Below are positions 28,001 through 43,000 of a DNA stretch of 64,000 nucleotides, one piece after another (the first letter of the stretch is position 1; each line of letters starts with the position of its first letter). The notes under the pieces are model-generated. The model did not search any database. It had not been told where the DNA came from and was given only the letters and a program-made list of their open reading frames with translations. This DNA comes from Saccoglossus kowalevskii. Lineage: Eukaryota; Hemichordata; Enteropneusta; Harrimaniidae. The position numbers and the translations under genes are program-made. Location: contig NW_003119425.1 of assembly GCF_000003605.2 (NCBI RefSeq), positions 1,030,244 through 1,094,243 of the forward strand, read 5' to 3'.

Positions 28001-31000
28001 GGCAAGGTGTTGTCGCGCTTGTCGTTCAGCGGCTAAAGTTTCTTCTGTTTTTCGGTGGGATTGTTTTAATTCTCCTGTTGATAGAAACAAATATCAGTGA
28101 TATTGATACAAACATTTCCAAAGATTCATCAAAGTTGTACTCTTAAATCATTCCAAAAGTTGTATTTGGGTGAATATTGGATTGTCTATGTAAATTGCGG
28201 GAATTATGTATTTAATGTGCAAATTTTTAATGATTTTGAACATTTTCAAACAATTTGTTTGCCCATTCGATTGTTTGTGCAAAATTTTATTTACTAACGT
28301 TTTTAAATAGTGTTCTGACGTGCATGGATTCAACTCCATTCTGAAATTATTGCATTCGCAGAAATTCAGAACACTGACAAATCCAGAGAGTGCTAGTATT
28401 TATTTAACACTCACATTCAGAAAAAACAAAAACAACTATAAAAAAAAAGACTTTTACCGGTGATAAAATACAAGAAATAACTACACACTTCATGAAAGTG
28501 GTGAGAAATAACTGAACAAAGCCTTGCAAGTTGCTGTAAAGTAGAATTGGCAACAGTGGATAACAGTTAGATCGCACACACACACCATCACAACTCTCCC
28601 AAAAATATTACCTTGAAAGACACTATAAAAATACACTACCGGTAAATAACGTTAATCAGTAATAATTTTGTGCCAATCATACAGTACTAATTAAAAATTA
28701 CTAATTAACAAATACCTTGTAATCTAACAACTTCTTCTAAAAGAGCTCTATTTGATCGTTCTGAAATTGACAACCTCTGCTCCAATTGATTCATTCTAGT
28801 GCCTTCGCTGTAATCCTGTATACTGGAAAGCTGCGATTTGCGACCACTGAACGGCACCAGCTGATTGTCAAAGCCGGGTGGTGCCGGACTAGATGAACCA
28901 ATATTAGGTAGTGGAGCAGCTAGTCGATTTGAAAATGGCCTGAAACATAAGTATAACAAAAAAAAATGAATTGTAAATCAAAAAAATAAAATGGTTGGAA
29001 TATATTCACCTGCTTGTTAGTTGATATATGCAAACATCAACAATTATTGTTTTTATTTAACCTTTTCACCACCAGTTCCCTCTTTTCATCACAAATTCAC
29101 AAAATAGTCCTGTTTATATATAGTCTGCACGTTCCTTCAGAAGATTGGGACAAAAAACGCCAAACTGTTTGAGTAAAAACTGAAAATTGTGTCTGTTGGC
29201 TCCAAAATTAGGGTTCATTTCCAGAAATATTGGAGAATATAAGAAAAAAGTGAAGATAAATTTGGGCGAGAATGTCTGGTGGTGAAAAGGTTAACACAAA
29301 TATCATATCAGGCAATACATATGAATTAATGTTGATGAGGCTACAGTTCTCACATATCGCTTAGAAACAGACTGTCAAGTTGGAGACATGAATGCCTCTT
29401 GTTTCCATAGAAACTGAGGCTCTAGTTGTATCATATAGGTTATTGACACATGTTGAAAAAATCATTCACGTTTCAGAAATGGGTTATTGTTCTGCAAGTC
29501 ATGTACATGTAGAGATAGAGCAAAGTGTGAATCTGTTCATATTCACGTACAGTAAACTGCTTTTCTTACATGACACATTTTTGTGAACGCATCAAGATTG
29601 TAGTGAGAAATAATGATACTGTGTGATGAAACTCTGTGTTGTTGAAATCTAAATCTATAATACACATGTGAACAGTATTTCATTTTTAAATGTTCTACAA
29701 TCCCATGATGCAATGGACATATTGTTTCCAACTGAAATATTTGCAAATTATACTATGGTTAGTTACAAATACTTTTTAGAATAATTATTAACCATACTTG
29801 AATTGTGATTCAATTACCAAAAAATAAAAATTACCTACAGGTATATTTCTAAACACACAAATTTGTTTGCTTCGGCATCATTAAACATTGGCTTTCAAAA
29901 TTGAAGAAGATGTTTCCCACACTAGTACATGTATATATATATATATTATATTTTGTATCTATCAATACTACAATAATATCTGTATACTGGCATGGTTTTT
30001 TGTTTTTATTTCAAGAGTAGGAGAAATAGTATCAGAGGCATGGCAGAAAACATAAACTTCTCAATGAATTGACAATGTATATATTAACCACAGGCTGATT
30101 TAATATATGCCAGACATTCAGTCAAAATAGGCATATCATTAATAGACAAAAGATGACTTTTTTCTTTACATTATTCACTTTATAAGCGATTCAGTCCACA
30201 TGAATTAAAACGTGTATATACATATTCACTGAGTCGCTTTTAATACAGCAGTCATATCAGTCACCTTGCAGGCAATTAACACACCTCCAGTTTGTTTATA
30301 CATCACCATGGTTACCAAGGCTGTGTAATATTCAGCAACATGTCATATTGTTAAATTAGGAAAAAGAAAAAAATTGATGTCAAAGTCAAGTTTATTTGAA
30401 TCCACAACGTCATTTTGTTTTTAACAATGCCGACATTATTTCTTATTTGAGTGTATTTGTAATTGCCTCGTTAAAATACATGTGTAGTTCATTTCTCAAT
30501 TGCCTCATCACTATTCAAAGTTTTTCTGAGACTGACACCTTGAACTGAAGACGCAGTGATGGAAATTGATCATCTCCCTTTTTCATCTCTTTATACTAAT
30601 TTCCTGTCGAGAACGGTACATTCTATTGTTAGAACAAAATAAAATGGTAATTTTTAGTGAAATTCACATACTCAAACAAGAACAGCTAGGACGGAAAAAG
30701 GGGTATTTAAAGAAAAAAACACTGTGTGTGCTTACATATATGTTCGGGATTCAATGTACCTTTTTATAGAAAGCAAGATTTTTTGCTAAGTCAAAGTAAC
30801 TAGTTTATAAATATCTTTATATTTGACCAGGACAACAGTACAAAATACAAGGTGCACATGTGTACATAGATGGTCTTATTTTCTGGGGAGGGGTGTTCAA
30901 GGTAATAGGAGGGGCTGCTTAAATTTATCATAAAATGAAATAATTTTTATACATTACATCGAGGTGCATAATTTGTAATTAATAGTGAGTATGATTACAT

Positions 31001-34000
31001 TTTTGTGCTCATAATAAAATTCTTTGAGAGAAAAACAAATGGAATAGTCGTGAGCCGATAAGACCACCAACAGTAGCAAAATATATGGTGTCAACTTTAC
31101 TGTATGTGTACAATTACACAGAACAGTATTCGTGTCAGAGATGTAACCCGGCAACACAGGGTTGCAGAATTCTGGAAACAAATATTTTAACAATACATGT
31201 AATACTGTGAAACATTTTTAGCTAGCACGTTATTTTAGATAATTTAGTAAATCTGTAATTTAGCTAATTCAAGTGTATTGTCACAATGAGATTGTTGACA
31301 CTTTAAAATTAAAAATTCTGTTAATTTATGAAATGAGTCAAATTCGTTAAAATTCGTTATTTTAACATGTTTTACAGTACGTACACCAATTGAATAAAAA
31401 AAAAATAGCATCTATAAAAGTAAGCTTATGATATGCTTTTAATCTACCTGCCTAAGATTTTGAGAGAAGTCAGTTACAGTTGTTCACAAGTACCGGGGTA
31501 CTATTAGAAAAGATATTCAGACTTCCTTGATTTCTACACTATGGTTTTATTTTATGATAACGACGATGTTTGAACATTGAATTTAACATTAGTTTCTATG
31601 GGGAAAATATTGTTCGGTGACATATCGTGAAAATATAGTTTGTTGTTGTTATAAGATGGATAATTCTGATTCTCACGAATTGTTGGGAGATTCTGGGCAA
31701 CACTATTTATTTTCCATGACTGGATTTATATAGAAATTGTTCCAAAAAAGCCTGTTTTTGGCATTATTTCATGATTTTCTCAAAAACCATGATTTGTACT
31801 GGGTAAAAACACTCAAAAGGCTATAGCATATATATGAATCTATAATTAAGTAGCACTTTTAATTAAAACAAAATATTGTGATAAAATTTGAATTCCTATT
31901 CGAGGGTATTTCAATATGTTAATAATAAATTAAAATGCCTGTGAATGACCCTAAATGCCAAACCATGCCAAATTTTGTTAAAAACTATACATAATTTGCA
32001 TTTCGCATTCAACAGGCATGATATTATATTGGTTACTTTCGTATAGACATCTTGAAAAGTAGAAAAAATCAATACGTGGTCGTCTGCTAGTCAATGTGAC
32101 CTTTTCACCACCAGTTCTCTCTTTTCATCACACATTCACAAAATTCCCTTTTATAGTCTGCACTTTTCTTCAGAAGATTGAGACAAAAACAGCCAATTTG
32201 TTAGAGTAAAAAGTGAAAATTGACTGAAATTTGAAAATTAGGGTTCATATTCAGAAATATTGAAAAATATAAGAAAAAAGTGCAGAAAAATTTGGGCTAG
32301 AGAGTCTGGTGGTGAAAACGTTACAAACCATGACAGATTGTGAATTGAAATAAGACTGGCACTCAAACGTGCGGCAACAAGACTAACTTGACAAAACATC
32401 ATCAGAGTTTAGTGAAATATATTTAAATCAGTATTATTATCAGTAATATTAACTAAATGGACAATTATAAATTATTTCATTTGAGTAAATACGGTAATAT
32501 ATTCCAAAATGTTTGGCGAAAACAAGCATAACAGAACTACATAGTTAGCAATGGGTAACAAAAGTTAACAATGGGTAACAGAAGTTAACAATGGGTAACC
32601 AATGGTGGTGATAGACGAGTTCTACATTCTCTGTGAACTAGTTGTTACTGGTATGGAATAATGAACTAAGGCAGACACCTGTTGGGTTTAACCATGTTAC
32701 GGCAATATTGTATTTGTTCGATTCAACATCCATCTCCAATAAAACATATGAAAAAAGATTACAGTTGTTGTTTTGTAGGCCTATCAACCAAACACTGCTG
32801 TATATGTATGTCATATGCTATATTCTCGGGAGCAGACATCCGGGTATTTTCACCACCTGGCAACCATCACAGTGAAAAGAAAGGCTGAAAACTCTCGAAA
32901 AAAAAACGGTACTTTGGGATGGTTGTTGAGACTCCCCTGAATAGTGTAACAAGATTACCCCTGCGTATCCACCACATATAAATTTGTTTGCTCAGGGTTA
33001 CTACAAAGTTCAGTTTGTGCCGATTCTCAACTGTAGCTATTTTCACCGGCTCTTAAACCTGTGCGCCACAGCAGTTCATGCAGACCACATAGAAATACAA
33101 AAAAATGTACATGGTACAGTGGTGTGCATCTTAGCAACGTAGAACATTCTGTGACGTAGCTTCGCACCCAAGAATAGACTCTTTTGACAAGGGCTGAGAT
33201 ATTTCAGACGTAAGAAATATATTTATTACCGTGATCACCTCTGCAACCCTTTCCCTATAAATTACAGCAAGTTTAGAATACCTGTCATGTAGTAATATAT
33301 AAGGACTATGATGTGTCATAATATGTACTGGGATATAGTGTAACATGGCTAACATCAAAAATCAGCTGATGAAAGTTAGAAGACAACGATGACATTTAAT
33401 TTTAGTGCAAGCATGGACCTGTATCCCAATATGCATAATCCTGATACAAATGATTGAAATTGGTTTGGTTCATTTCTGAGAAACAATTCTAGACGCTTGA
33501 ATTATCAGAATTTAGCAAATTTGAGGACCAAAATGACCACCAGTCAGCCATATTTGATCAAATGAAATGAAAAATCAACATATCATACATATTTTCAGGT
33601 TAAGTTTGAACATAATCAGTCAAGGCATGTCAGAGATATGGTTCTGGAACAACATTTTATAACAAAATGGCAACCAGTTAGCCAATTTGAATATGATTTG
33701 AAAAACAAAATGACATGCATCAAGGTCTCAATATGTCCAATGTATGTACTAAGTTTGAACAAAATTTAACTATACACAACCAACATCTAGTTTTTGAATG
33801 GCATACATGCTTTATTTTTAATCACAAAAATATGGTCGCTATTCGACCATCTTGAATCCAATCATGAAACGAATGAACATGCATACGTCTCCCAAGAAGT
33901 ATGATGCATCTCCAAGATGAAGGTGGGAATGCAAGAAGGGACACAAGGAGGTCAATCCATAAGTTTCTGTTTCCAGAATTACCATAAAATCAATGACTTT

Positions 34001-37000
34001 GTGATTTCCCCATAGCATTAATTATTACTTTGGCAGCTGGATTTGACAATGGGCCATTCTGTATTTTTGACTGTTCCGACTGTTGACAGCATCCTTTTCT
34101 AACACTTTCATGCAAATAATCAGTGAATTTCACAGGACGTTTATAAAGTTGTAGGCTCGACAATCACATCTAATTTATCTGTCTTTGTTTTCTAGCTACA
34201 TACAACCACATAACTACACATATGCTACCGATTATCTGGTGGAGAAATTGGCTGTCAAGTAATCCCTTAGAAAAAAATTGGTACAACATATATACACTAC
34301 CGTATTCACCAACTAGTGTATCTAAGCTTTCAGATGATATATAGGTTGCTGTAGTAGCATGCTTAGTATTTTTTACAGAATGTCTGAAGCACAGCCACAT
34401 TTTAACACGTTTTACCCCTGTTGAAACATTAAATATGACAGATACAAAGTAAAGCAGTAATAATCTAAGAGATTTAAAGGGGAACCGGTACTATAAATAG
34501 GGGCAAGATGGCCACCGCAATTAGTATGCTAATCTGAACCAAGCCGCTCACATCGTGGCGGGAGCTCCGGGAAATGTGCCATTTACGATGTTTAGAGATC
34601 AAGCTGTGATTCCAAATACATTTCTACGGGGGGCATGAATATGTACACTAGCGATTACACTCATCTGGTTGGGCTTTTGATGTATAAATGTTGTTGTTTT
34701 CGGTCATGACGCGACAAGTAAAAATCCTGATTTTAAAATGGCGGCTAATGTATGCAAAATGCCTGTCAATTAAGCGCGAGCATAATAAGCATTCATTTAC
34801 TTAGTGGACAGAGCCGGAGTTAATTACCCATGAGCACATGATGCAATCCATGGGATTGAGCAGTTCCCCTTTAAATATCAGCTATTTCAAACAGAGACTG
34901 TTGAAACTTGAAAAAAAAACAGTTTTTNNNNNNNNNNNNNNNNNNNNNNNNNNNNNNNNNNNNNNNNNNNNNNNNNNNNNNNNNNNNNNNNNNNNNNNNN
35001 NNNNNNNNNNNNNNNNNNNNNNNNNNNNNNNNNNNNNNNNNNNNNNNNNNNNNNNNNNNNNNNNNNNNNNNNNNNNNNNNNNNNNNNNNNNNNNNNNNNN
35101 NNNNNNNNNNNNNNNNNNNNNNNNNNNNNNNNNNNNNNNNNNNNNNNNNNNNNNNNNNNNNNNNNNNNNNNNNNNNNNNNNNNNNNNNNNNNNNNNNNNN
35201 NNNNNNNNNNNNNNNNNNNNNNNNNNNNNNNNNNNNNNNNNNNNNNNNNNNNNNNNNNAGAGACTGTTGAAACTTGAAAAAAAAACAAGTTTTTCCACTC
35301 ACTTTTAACAAGGCAAAAAGTGCAGAATCTAGCCAAGTAAAAACCCAACAAAACAAGTGTGCACATATGACTCTAATGAAGTTTATTTAATTGATTAACT
35401 ATAAATTAATTACACATTTATAAATGCAAGGTAACATGAAAGATACATGTATAAGTGAGAATTTTAACAGGTGTTGTATGATGAATTTATTACAATACTC
35501 TTGTTAATTTAAATCATAAATTTGCGATATAACTATTTAATGAGAGGGAAATTATGAGGCTTCTTACGTTACCAAGGTGACATAACAGTAATTTCTCAGA
35601 CCAATTAATCCAATCAATTAAATAGGGAATGAGGTGGAAAATAATTAAATGCACCACATTTTATTACTGGTACTTTATAAATTAGAAAACCTGTACACAG
35701 GTCAAAATACATGCGACACATCAAAAATGTTCATTATACTTATTTGTCATTGCCGCCTATATCTGTACGAAGTGCTGCAGTTGTCACGCACAGAGTACTG
35801 TAAAATACTTTATGTTCGCTGAAGTAATGATTCAGCGAAAATAAAATCCAGCGAATATACTATTTTTCCTATATTTTACATTCAACTCGCCAAAAATCAG
35901 TGAAAATAAATTCAATACAAAACACCTCAAAATATTTTCAGCGAAAATTGATTCCAGCTAAAATTAAGTATTTCACAGTATTCAAATTTTCATAAACAAA
36001 CAATATATTTTACATGCAATGTATTCATCACGTGGGGGCCCTTTACCACACAGAATGTGGCATGACAATCACGGTTTTGAACAAACACCATACATACATA
36101 TAACTATAACTTCCAAAATTCAGTCCCTCAAAAAAGAACTCTGACCTCCCCATCCTTACAAATAGACTAGTCCATTTTTATTTGCAACTGTATCTACAAG
36201 AGAAGTCCTTATTACAAAGACATAATAATCTATAGCAAACAAAAGGAACATGTCTGTTCAGATCAATATGCTGTTTACTTGCATTCATTCAGTAAGAAAC
36301 TGTATATATGGCCTGAATGCCGATCGATGCCGTATAAAGACAGCGTTCTGTACCTGCCTGTTTACAATACCGTTTTGATGTTGTCCAAATACACAAACTA
36401 ATTATTATCCAGAACGGAGTTGCTGCTGAACACAAGTGACATGCATGGTGACAGACAGTTGCTATGGCAACATATACAAACTATCGTAATACTGGTATAC
36501 ATACAGTAGAATTTATGGTGAAACTAAAATTGAAAAATATAATATCCGTTCTGAGCACAATTTAACCGATTTCCCGACAAAACGACTTAAGTATACAGAT
36601 ACAGAGACAATGTCCTTATTGCAGGCTAGTCTTTAGAGCTGGGTGAAAAACGACAAGTTATATATATTAGTCTTTCAATATATTAACCCATTATGCAATC
36701 ACGGTTAGATCATTAAGTTTTGGATGTGTCAATAGAGACGAACTTCAAGTATTAAATTACCAGAATAATATCGACATCACGCAATATAATATAGCATATC
36801 GAGGTTATAACAACCTTGTCAGATTGGCGTGTATACAAAAGAGAAAAAATGTGAAGTAGAAAAAGAGAAAGCTGCATTACAATAACGCTTTAAGCGCTAA
36901 ACTTTTGTCATGCTAGCTAAATTTGCATAATTTTGTTTCCATAATCTTCACAATGATTTTGATCAAGCACTTTATCCAATAGAAAATTATCTCCATTTGT

Positions 37001-40000
37001 TCCAAAATTAACAAAAAATTATGTACAAATACATATAAATATGCAAATTTTTAAACTAAAATTTTGGTGGAAATAAATATGGTTCTTAAAGGGTCAAGGA
37101 CAAAGAGAGGTCGTTAACTCTTACGTAGAAATGCGTTACATACATGCACTGGCGCTTGTACATATACACACACCAACCTATATGCGCAGTACTGGATTAT
37201 CCTCTATGATCCTTACAAAGCTAACATCTATGAGTTCAATTAAATATGCAAATTACATAATTACCATGCGATAATTATATTTAAATTAGCTGCTACCAGT
37301 ATTCTAAAGAGGTTAGGAACAAAAACCATCACTAGGCAGATCACATGGGCGTCAGATATCACTTATTGAATCAACTTTGAAAAATTTGAAAATGTTGTGA
37401 GCTTCTATTCAAAATTGAATACACCGACAAACTTCTGCAATTTGAAGGGCAGTGGTCATCGCAACGTATTGTGTTTGATACAAGTCCCACACAACATATA
37501 TAATAAATGAAATGTACAATTTATATTACACACAACGACTGACAACGATTGACATCTAATAACTTGCTTTTTTTATTTCAATATTGCCTCGTGACCTCAC
37601 TTTAAACCTCAACGTTAAGTCCTGATAGGGTTAAGATAACTCAATTCAATCCAACCATCTTTACTAAAATCAATAATTTCCACATTTCCAATTCTCAGAA
37701 TAACATTGGCACACAATTTGGTGGTGAGTGTTGATTGGGTTGCAGGGTGTTCACAACCAAGGCCTTGTAAAACTGCAACCGCCTGCCGAAATATATCTAT
37801 ATATAAACATATAGATGTGGCAGCCATTACTTTAGTGTATGCGTTAAAAATACAAAAACTAAACCTATCCAACAAAGTAGAATTCAGTTATGACAAAAAA
37901 CAACATACTACATGTCAGATCGATCCAATTATAGATTTGTAACGACCTAGGTGATTAAACTTGATATGATTAGAATTCTACAATCGATGTATATAAAATA
38001 CATGTTCATTTTTTACCTATCAATGTTGTACATTACACCTGCCACAGCTTAATGTAGTGAAAGTACATAATTGTAGGCGCGTAAGTTGTGTCGATGAATT
38101 ATGAGTTCTCGACATATAAAGTAGAGTGTTTTCATGTTACATATATTTTTGTTTACTTACCATAGATAGATTGTCTAATTAATTATGTGTTTTTAATGCA
38201 AGGTTGATGAAAGTGACTTTAAGTATATAATTATTTAACATAGCCAAGTACTTGCAATCATCATGTACACTATCGTATTTTACAACTTGTTTTCAGTGAA
38301 TAAAACATATAAATCATAATTTTTAAATAATTTTTAAAGGTTGTATACTTTACTGCCTGACACAGAATTTAAAAAAAAAAAAGTGGAATTAATCACAAAT
38401 TCAAGATTCTTTCAAAATGTTCACGAAAAGCAAATTTTTATGCTCATGTAGGTTCAAAGATAGCGAAAAATAAAAAAAAAAATATAAGACAAGAACATAA
38501 GAACATAGAAAACAAAGTATGCGAATCAATGATTTATAAATGTACAACTTAATAATATTTAAAGTAGATAGATAGATCATGGAGATAAAAGACAGATGGA
38601 ATGACTCTTTCTCAGAATTGTTTTGAGGGAATTTACATTGGAAAAGCTAGGATAAAAAGAATGTGAACACACACATCACAATCAAGCCAGTCTATGAATG
38701 AATAACATAAAAAGAGAAACAAGCATACTACCAGAAATGGGTTAAAGTAAACTATTGAAAAATTATAAGATTAGAAGATATCATACAAAACAAGAAGTTT
38801 CGCACCCAAAACGACATAACATCGGCTAATAAACAACAATAAATGAGGAAGAAAAAAAACTCACTCTGAGTAGTAATCTCTAAATCGAGGGTCATCGTAA
38901 AAATTCCCGTACATGGTAATGGTCAGAAATCAAACTATTTGTCCATCATAGGAAATGAGAAAATGGAGTTACTCAGTGAACAAGTTTTATCCTTGTCACC
39001 GGGCGCCAAACTGAATCGTCTTTCACCGTGCAGTGAATTTAATACGTCATGAATAATTGATTACATAGATTAATGAGAACGGATCAAGCAATTATAAGAA
39101 AGGGGTGGTGTGTGTATGAATATGGAGGGAACTTGGTTTCAATGACTTTTTTTTGTGAATATCTGCTGAAGTTGATAACTACAACTACAAGGAGGGAGAA
39201 TATAGTGATGGAATGCTAAAAAAAAACATGTCATTGAAAAAGAGATTTTCTATATAAACAGCATCCATGCAACTGTGAGTAAATTAATTTGCTGCAATAC
39301 AGGGATAATCGATTATAATCAAGAACAAGCAGCCGCTCGGCTGAGATAGCTCTGCTGTTAGCAATGCACATTTCAATTAAAGAACTGAAGATATCATTAG
39401 AAAATGAACAATATGTATAGTATCAAAACAATCAGACTTGCGATTTTCAACAAGAAGTGGAAAATATCACTTTTTACCAAAAATTACAAAAATATTCATC
39501 AAAATTAGAGAATTGAAGATATCATCATGAAATGAACAAATCTGAGTTAGAACCACACGTAGTACCTGTATATGTACCGGTAATATTAAAGCAATTGGAC
39601 TTGCGGTTTTCAACAAGAAGTTGAAAATATCACTTTTTACCAAAAATGACAAAAATATTAACCAAAACTAGAGAATTGAAGATATCATTACAAAATGAAC
39701 AAATCTGAGAGAGGTCCACATGTAGTACCTATATATGTAATATCAAAGCAATTGGACTTGCGGTTTTCAACAAGAAGTCAAAAATATCACTTTTTACCAA
39801 AATGACAAAAATATTCACCAAAATTAGAAAATTGAAGATATCATTACAAAATGAACAAATCTGATAGAGGTCCACATGTAGTACCTATATATGTAATATC
39901 AAAGCAATTGGACTTGCGGTTTTCAACAAGAAGTCAAAAATATCACTTTTTACCAAAATGACAAAAATATTCACCAAAATTAGAAAATTGAAGATATCAT

Positions 40001-43000
40001 TACAAAATGAACAAATCTGATAGAGGTCCACATGTAGTACCTATATATGTAATACCAAAGCAATTGGACTTGCGGTTTTCAACAAGAAGTCGAAAATATC
40101 ACTTTTTACCAAAAATATTCATGAAAATTAGAGAATTAAATATATCATTACAAAATGAACAAATCTGAGAGAGGTCTACATGTAGTACTTATATATGTAA
40201 TATCAAAGCAATTGGACTTGCTTTTTTTTAACAAGAAGTTGAAAATATCACTTTTTACCAAAAATGATAAAAATATTCACCAAAATTGGAGAATTAAAGA
40301 TATCATTACAAAATGCACAAATCTGAGAGAGGTCCACATGTAGTACTTATATATGTAATATCAAAGCAATTGGACTTGCGGTTTTTAACAAGAAGTTGAA
40401 AATATCACTTTTATACCAAAAATGACAAAAAGATATCATCATGAAATGAACAAATCTAAGAGAGGTCTACCCAAGGTACATATACACCAAGTATCAAAGC
40501 ATTCAGGCTTGTAGTTTTCAAGAAGAAGTCGAAAAAGTAAAACATTGACACGGACGATGGACGACGACAGACGATGGACGCCGGACGACGCCGGACAATC
40601 ACTCATATGATAAGTTTCGCTTGACAAAGTCGACAGCGGAGCTAAAAAAGAAAATGTCACACAAGCAGCCTCACACAAGTGACAACAAAGCAGTTGGAAA
40701 TGAAGTTCATTATTAAAATGTAAGTGTGCTGAAGTAAAAGAACTTAGTGCAATTTTTATTAGAGAAATACCGGTATTAGTTTACAATGTAAAACCACTAT
40801 AAAAAGATGAATTATTTAATTTTGCACAAGTACAGGTGACAGTTTTGTTACTAACAGTGTAGCAAAGTTTGTTAATAAAATTTTATATAAAATAATAACA
40901 ATATACTGTAAAGGGGTTAATTATTCACTGGGTCTCAATTCAGCTTATTTCGCTGACTGGAAAATGCGCTAAATCAAAACCCAGTGAATATGTAAAATTT
41001 AGCATAAAACACATTATCTCAAGGATAAACCGTGAATTTAAAACCCATTGAATATGTCTGAAATGGTAAATCAGCGAAATTTAAACCCAGTGAAAATTAG
41101 TCATTTTACAGTAACTGACAAACCTTATTATGTTGCGTTGAAGTTATGTTGAACATTGTACTTTTTTTACCATAAATAATGTATAGCTATCTATTTGTGT
41201 TACTTGTATAACTAAACAAAAATTGTATTATTATAACTTATATAAAACCAGAATTTTTCCCGCCAACATTTTGGTTACCAACATTTTGCACATTTTCATG
41301 AATATTTATATCATTGTTAACTTTCGGCGAAATGGCTAGAAAAAAATTATAGTTTATTAAATGAAACTTAAAACGGGGGGGGTCGTCACCTGCGCATGTG
41401 TCAGGTGGTCATAGTATGTCATTGTTTACAAACAACCGTCTACCCATGATCCTTTGCGTTTTTAGCGCGTGTTGTTATCGTCGCTTGGGACTCAATTCCT
41501 GTACGTGTGCAGGTGACAACACTCCAGCTTTAATAACTAAACAACAATTTTAATATTATAAGATATAAACCTTTGAAAACCAGAATTTTTTCCGCCACCA
41601 ATTTAGTTTATGCATGTTATTTATTCTTGATAAAAATTTTACAAAAAAATGATAGTTTATTTAATGAAAGGTCAAAATTGTTGTCTACTTGACAATGCAT
41701 GAGCACTTTTCAATCAAATCCTACGCACAGAGGTATGCAGTGAAATGGCTTTTACTGTCACATTCAATTGTTCTTATATTCGCAAAAAAAAAAAATTAGC
41801 GGATATTTAATGACTCCCACGTAGTAAGCACCAAATAGGATTTAGAGGAAACAATGTTGATTTTGACGAGAAATGAGAGTGACAGGAAACTACACACACA
41901 TTTTTATTAAATGCAAATGAATACCTATAATTATGTTTTCTAAGCTTAACATAAAATCAAGCACGAGACGTTATTCACCGATGCAAAAATGGATGGATAT
42001 TAAAACGTAATCAGCAGAAAATTATTTCTTCACAAATAATGTTGTCTGCAATGTGATGCATGAAATCCCTTTGAATGCCATTTCCCACACAAATTCGTAA
42101 TTTTAAACAAAATGGTGATAAATTTCATAAAAAAAAGAAAATTGTGAAAAGTGATGAAAATTGACTCTATGACAATATCGGGTTTTTCAAGAAAAAAAAA
42201 ATACTTTAAGCTAAGAGTGAGTGGTGACTGGAGTTTCTGGTTATATTAAAGCAGCGGCTGACTGTCAGTGACATCAAACCAATGGGGTAAAAATAATTGT
42301 TGTGACACCACGGATACGATCACAGTTGAACATGACCCTGTCAAAAATATTTTATTGTCAGAAAATTACATTTCTCAACCGATAGAAAGCCATGAATGAA
42401 TTAAAACCATGAAATTGTTTATTGACACAATCTCAGTGTAGGTACTCAATTGATGCTTTGACCTTAAGGTAGAGATGCAGTTTACCTGACAGGTATTTTA
42501 ATTAGTTAATTAGGAAACCAAGATGACCTCCCTTGTCCACAAAACTATATATTTTCAGAAAGCTTATTGTATGAATTTTAAAATTTTGTTAGTATTTTTT
42601 TGTTATGGACACTGTAGTTTGAAATATGCACAAAAAATGTGCATTTGTGGTCAAAAGTGATTTAAAAAAAATAGCTTCTAAACCATGCTTCCTGTCAAAG
42701 TTGGTTTACGGGTACATCTGTTTATTATGAAGAAAGTGACGTCTTGAAAACTGTCTACCAGTTGTCAATTTTGCAGGGCAGCAGCTCAAATTTCACTACT
42801 TCAAGTTTATACATAAATTAACACCCAGGCTAGTTGTCTGTACGATTGTTGTAACACTGTTCAACCAAAAACAATGCCCTGCCCGCATTTTGAAGATAAA
42901 CACATTGTCAATCATTTGTGAAAATTTCAAAACAAAAGGTCAAGGCGTCTAGGAGCTATTTTTTTTTTTAAAGTTCTCCGATGTGCACTAAAAAGAAGCT

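Larger units (their letters stand above)
28940..38864. other. Long intron downstream of first exon 1b
   Basis: About 9.9 kb without coding exons. Holds two family-1 MITEs (29057, 32100), a CTCGGGG-ended MITE (32821), a degenerate tandem-repeat element (33400-33930), a TTAA-flanked element (34474), the assembly gap (34928-35258), a fold-back MITE (35796), and a short GGGTAACAAAAGTTAACAAT repeat at 32551-32600. Confidence 0.6.

Noticed and set aside
34838-35366. Long open frames of 120-160 codons on both strands over the N run
   Set aside because: They exist only because unknown bases contain no stops. There is no real sequence behind them.
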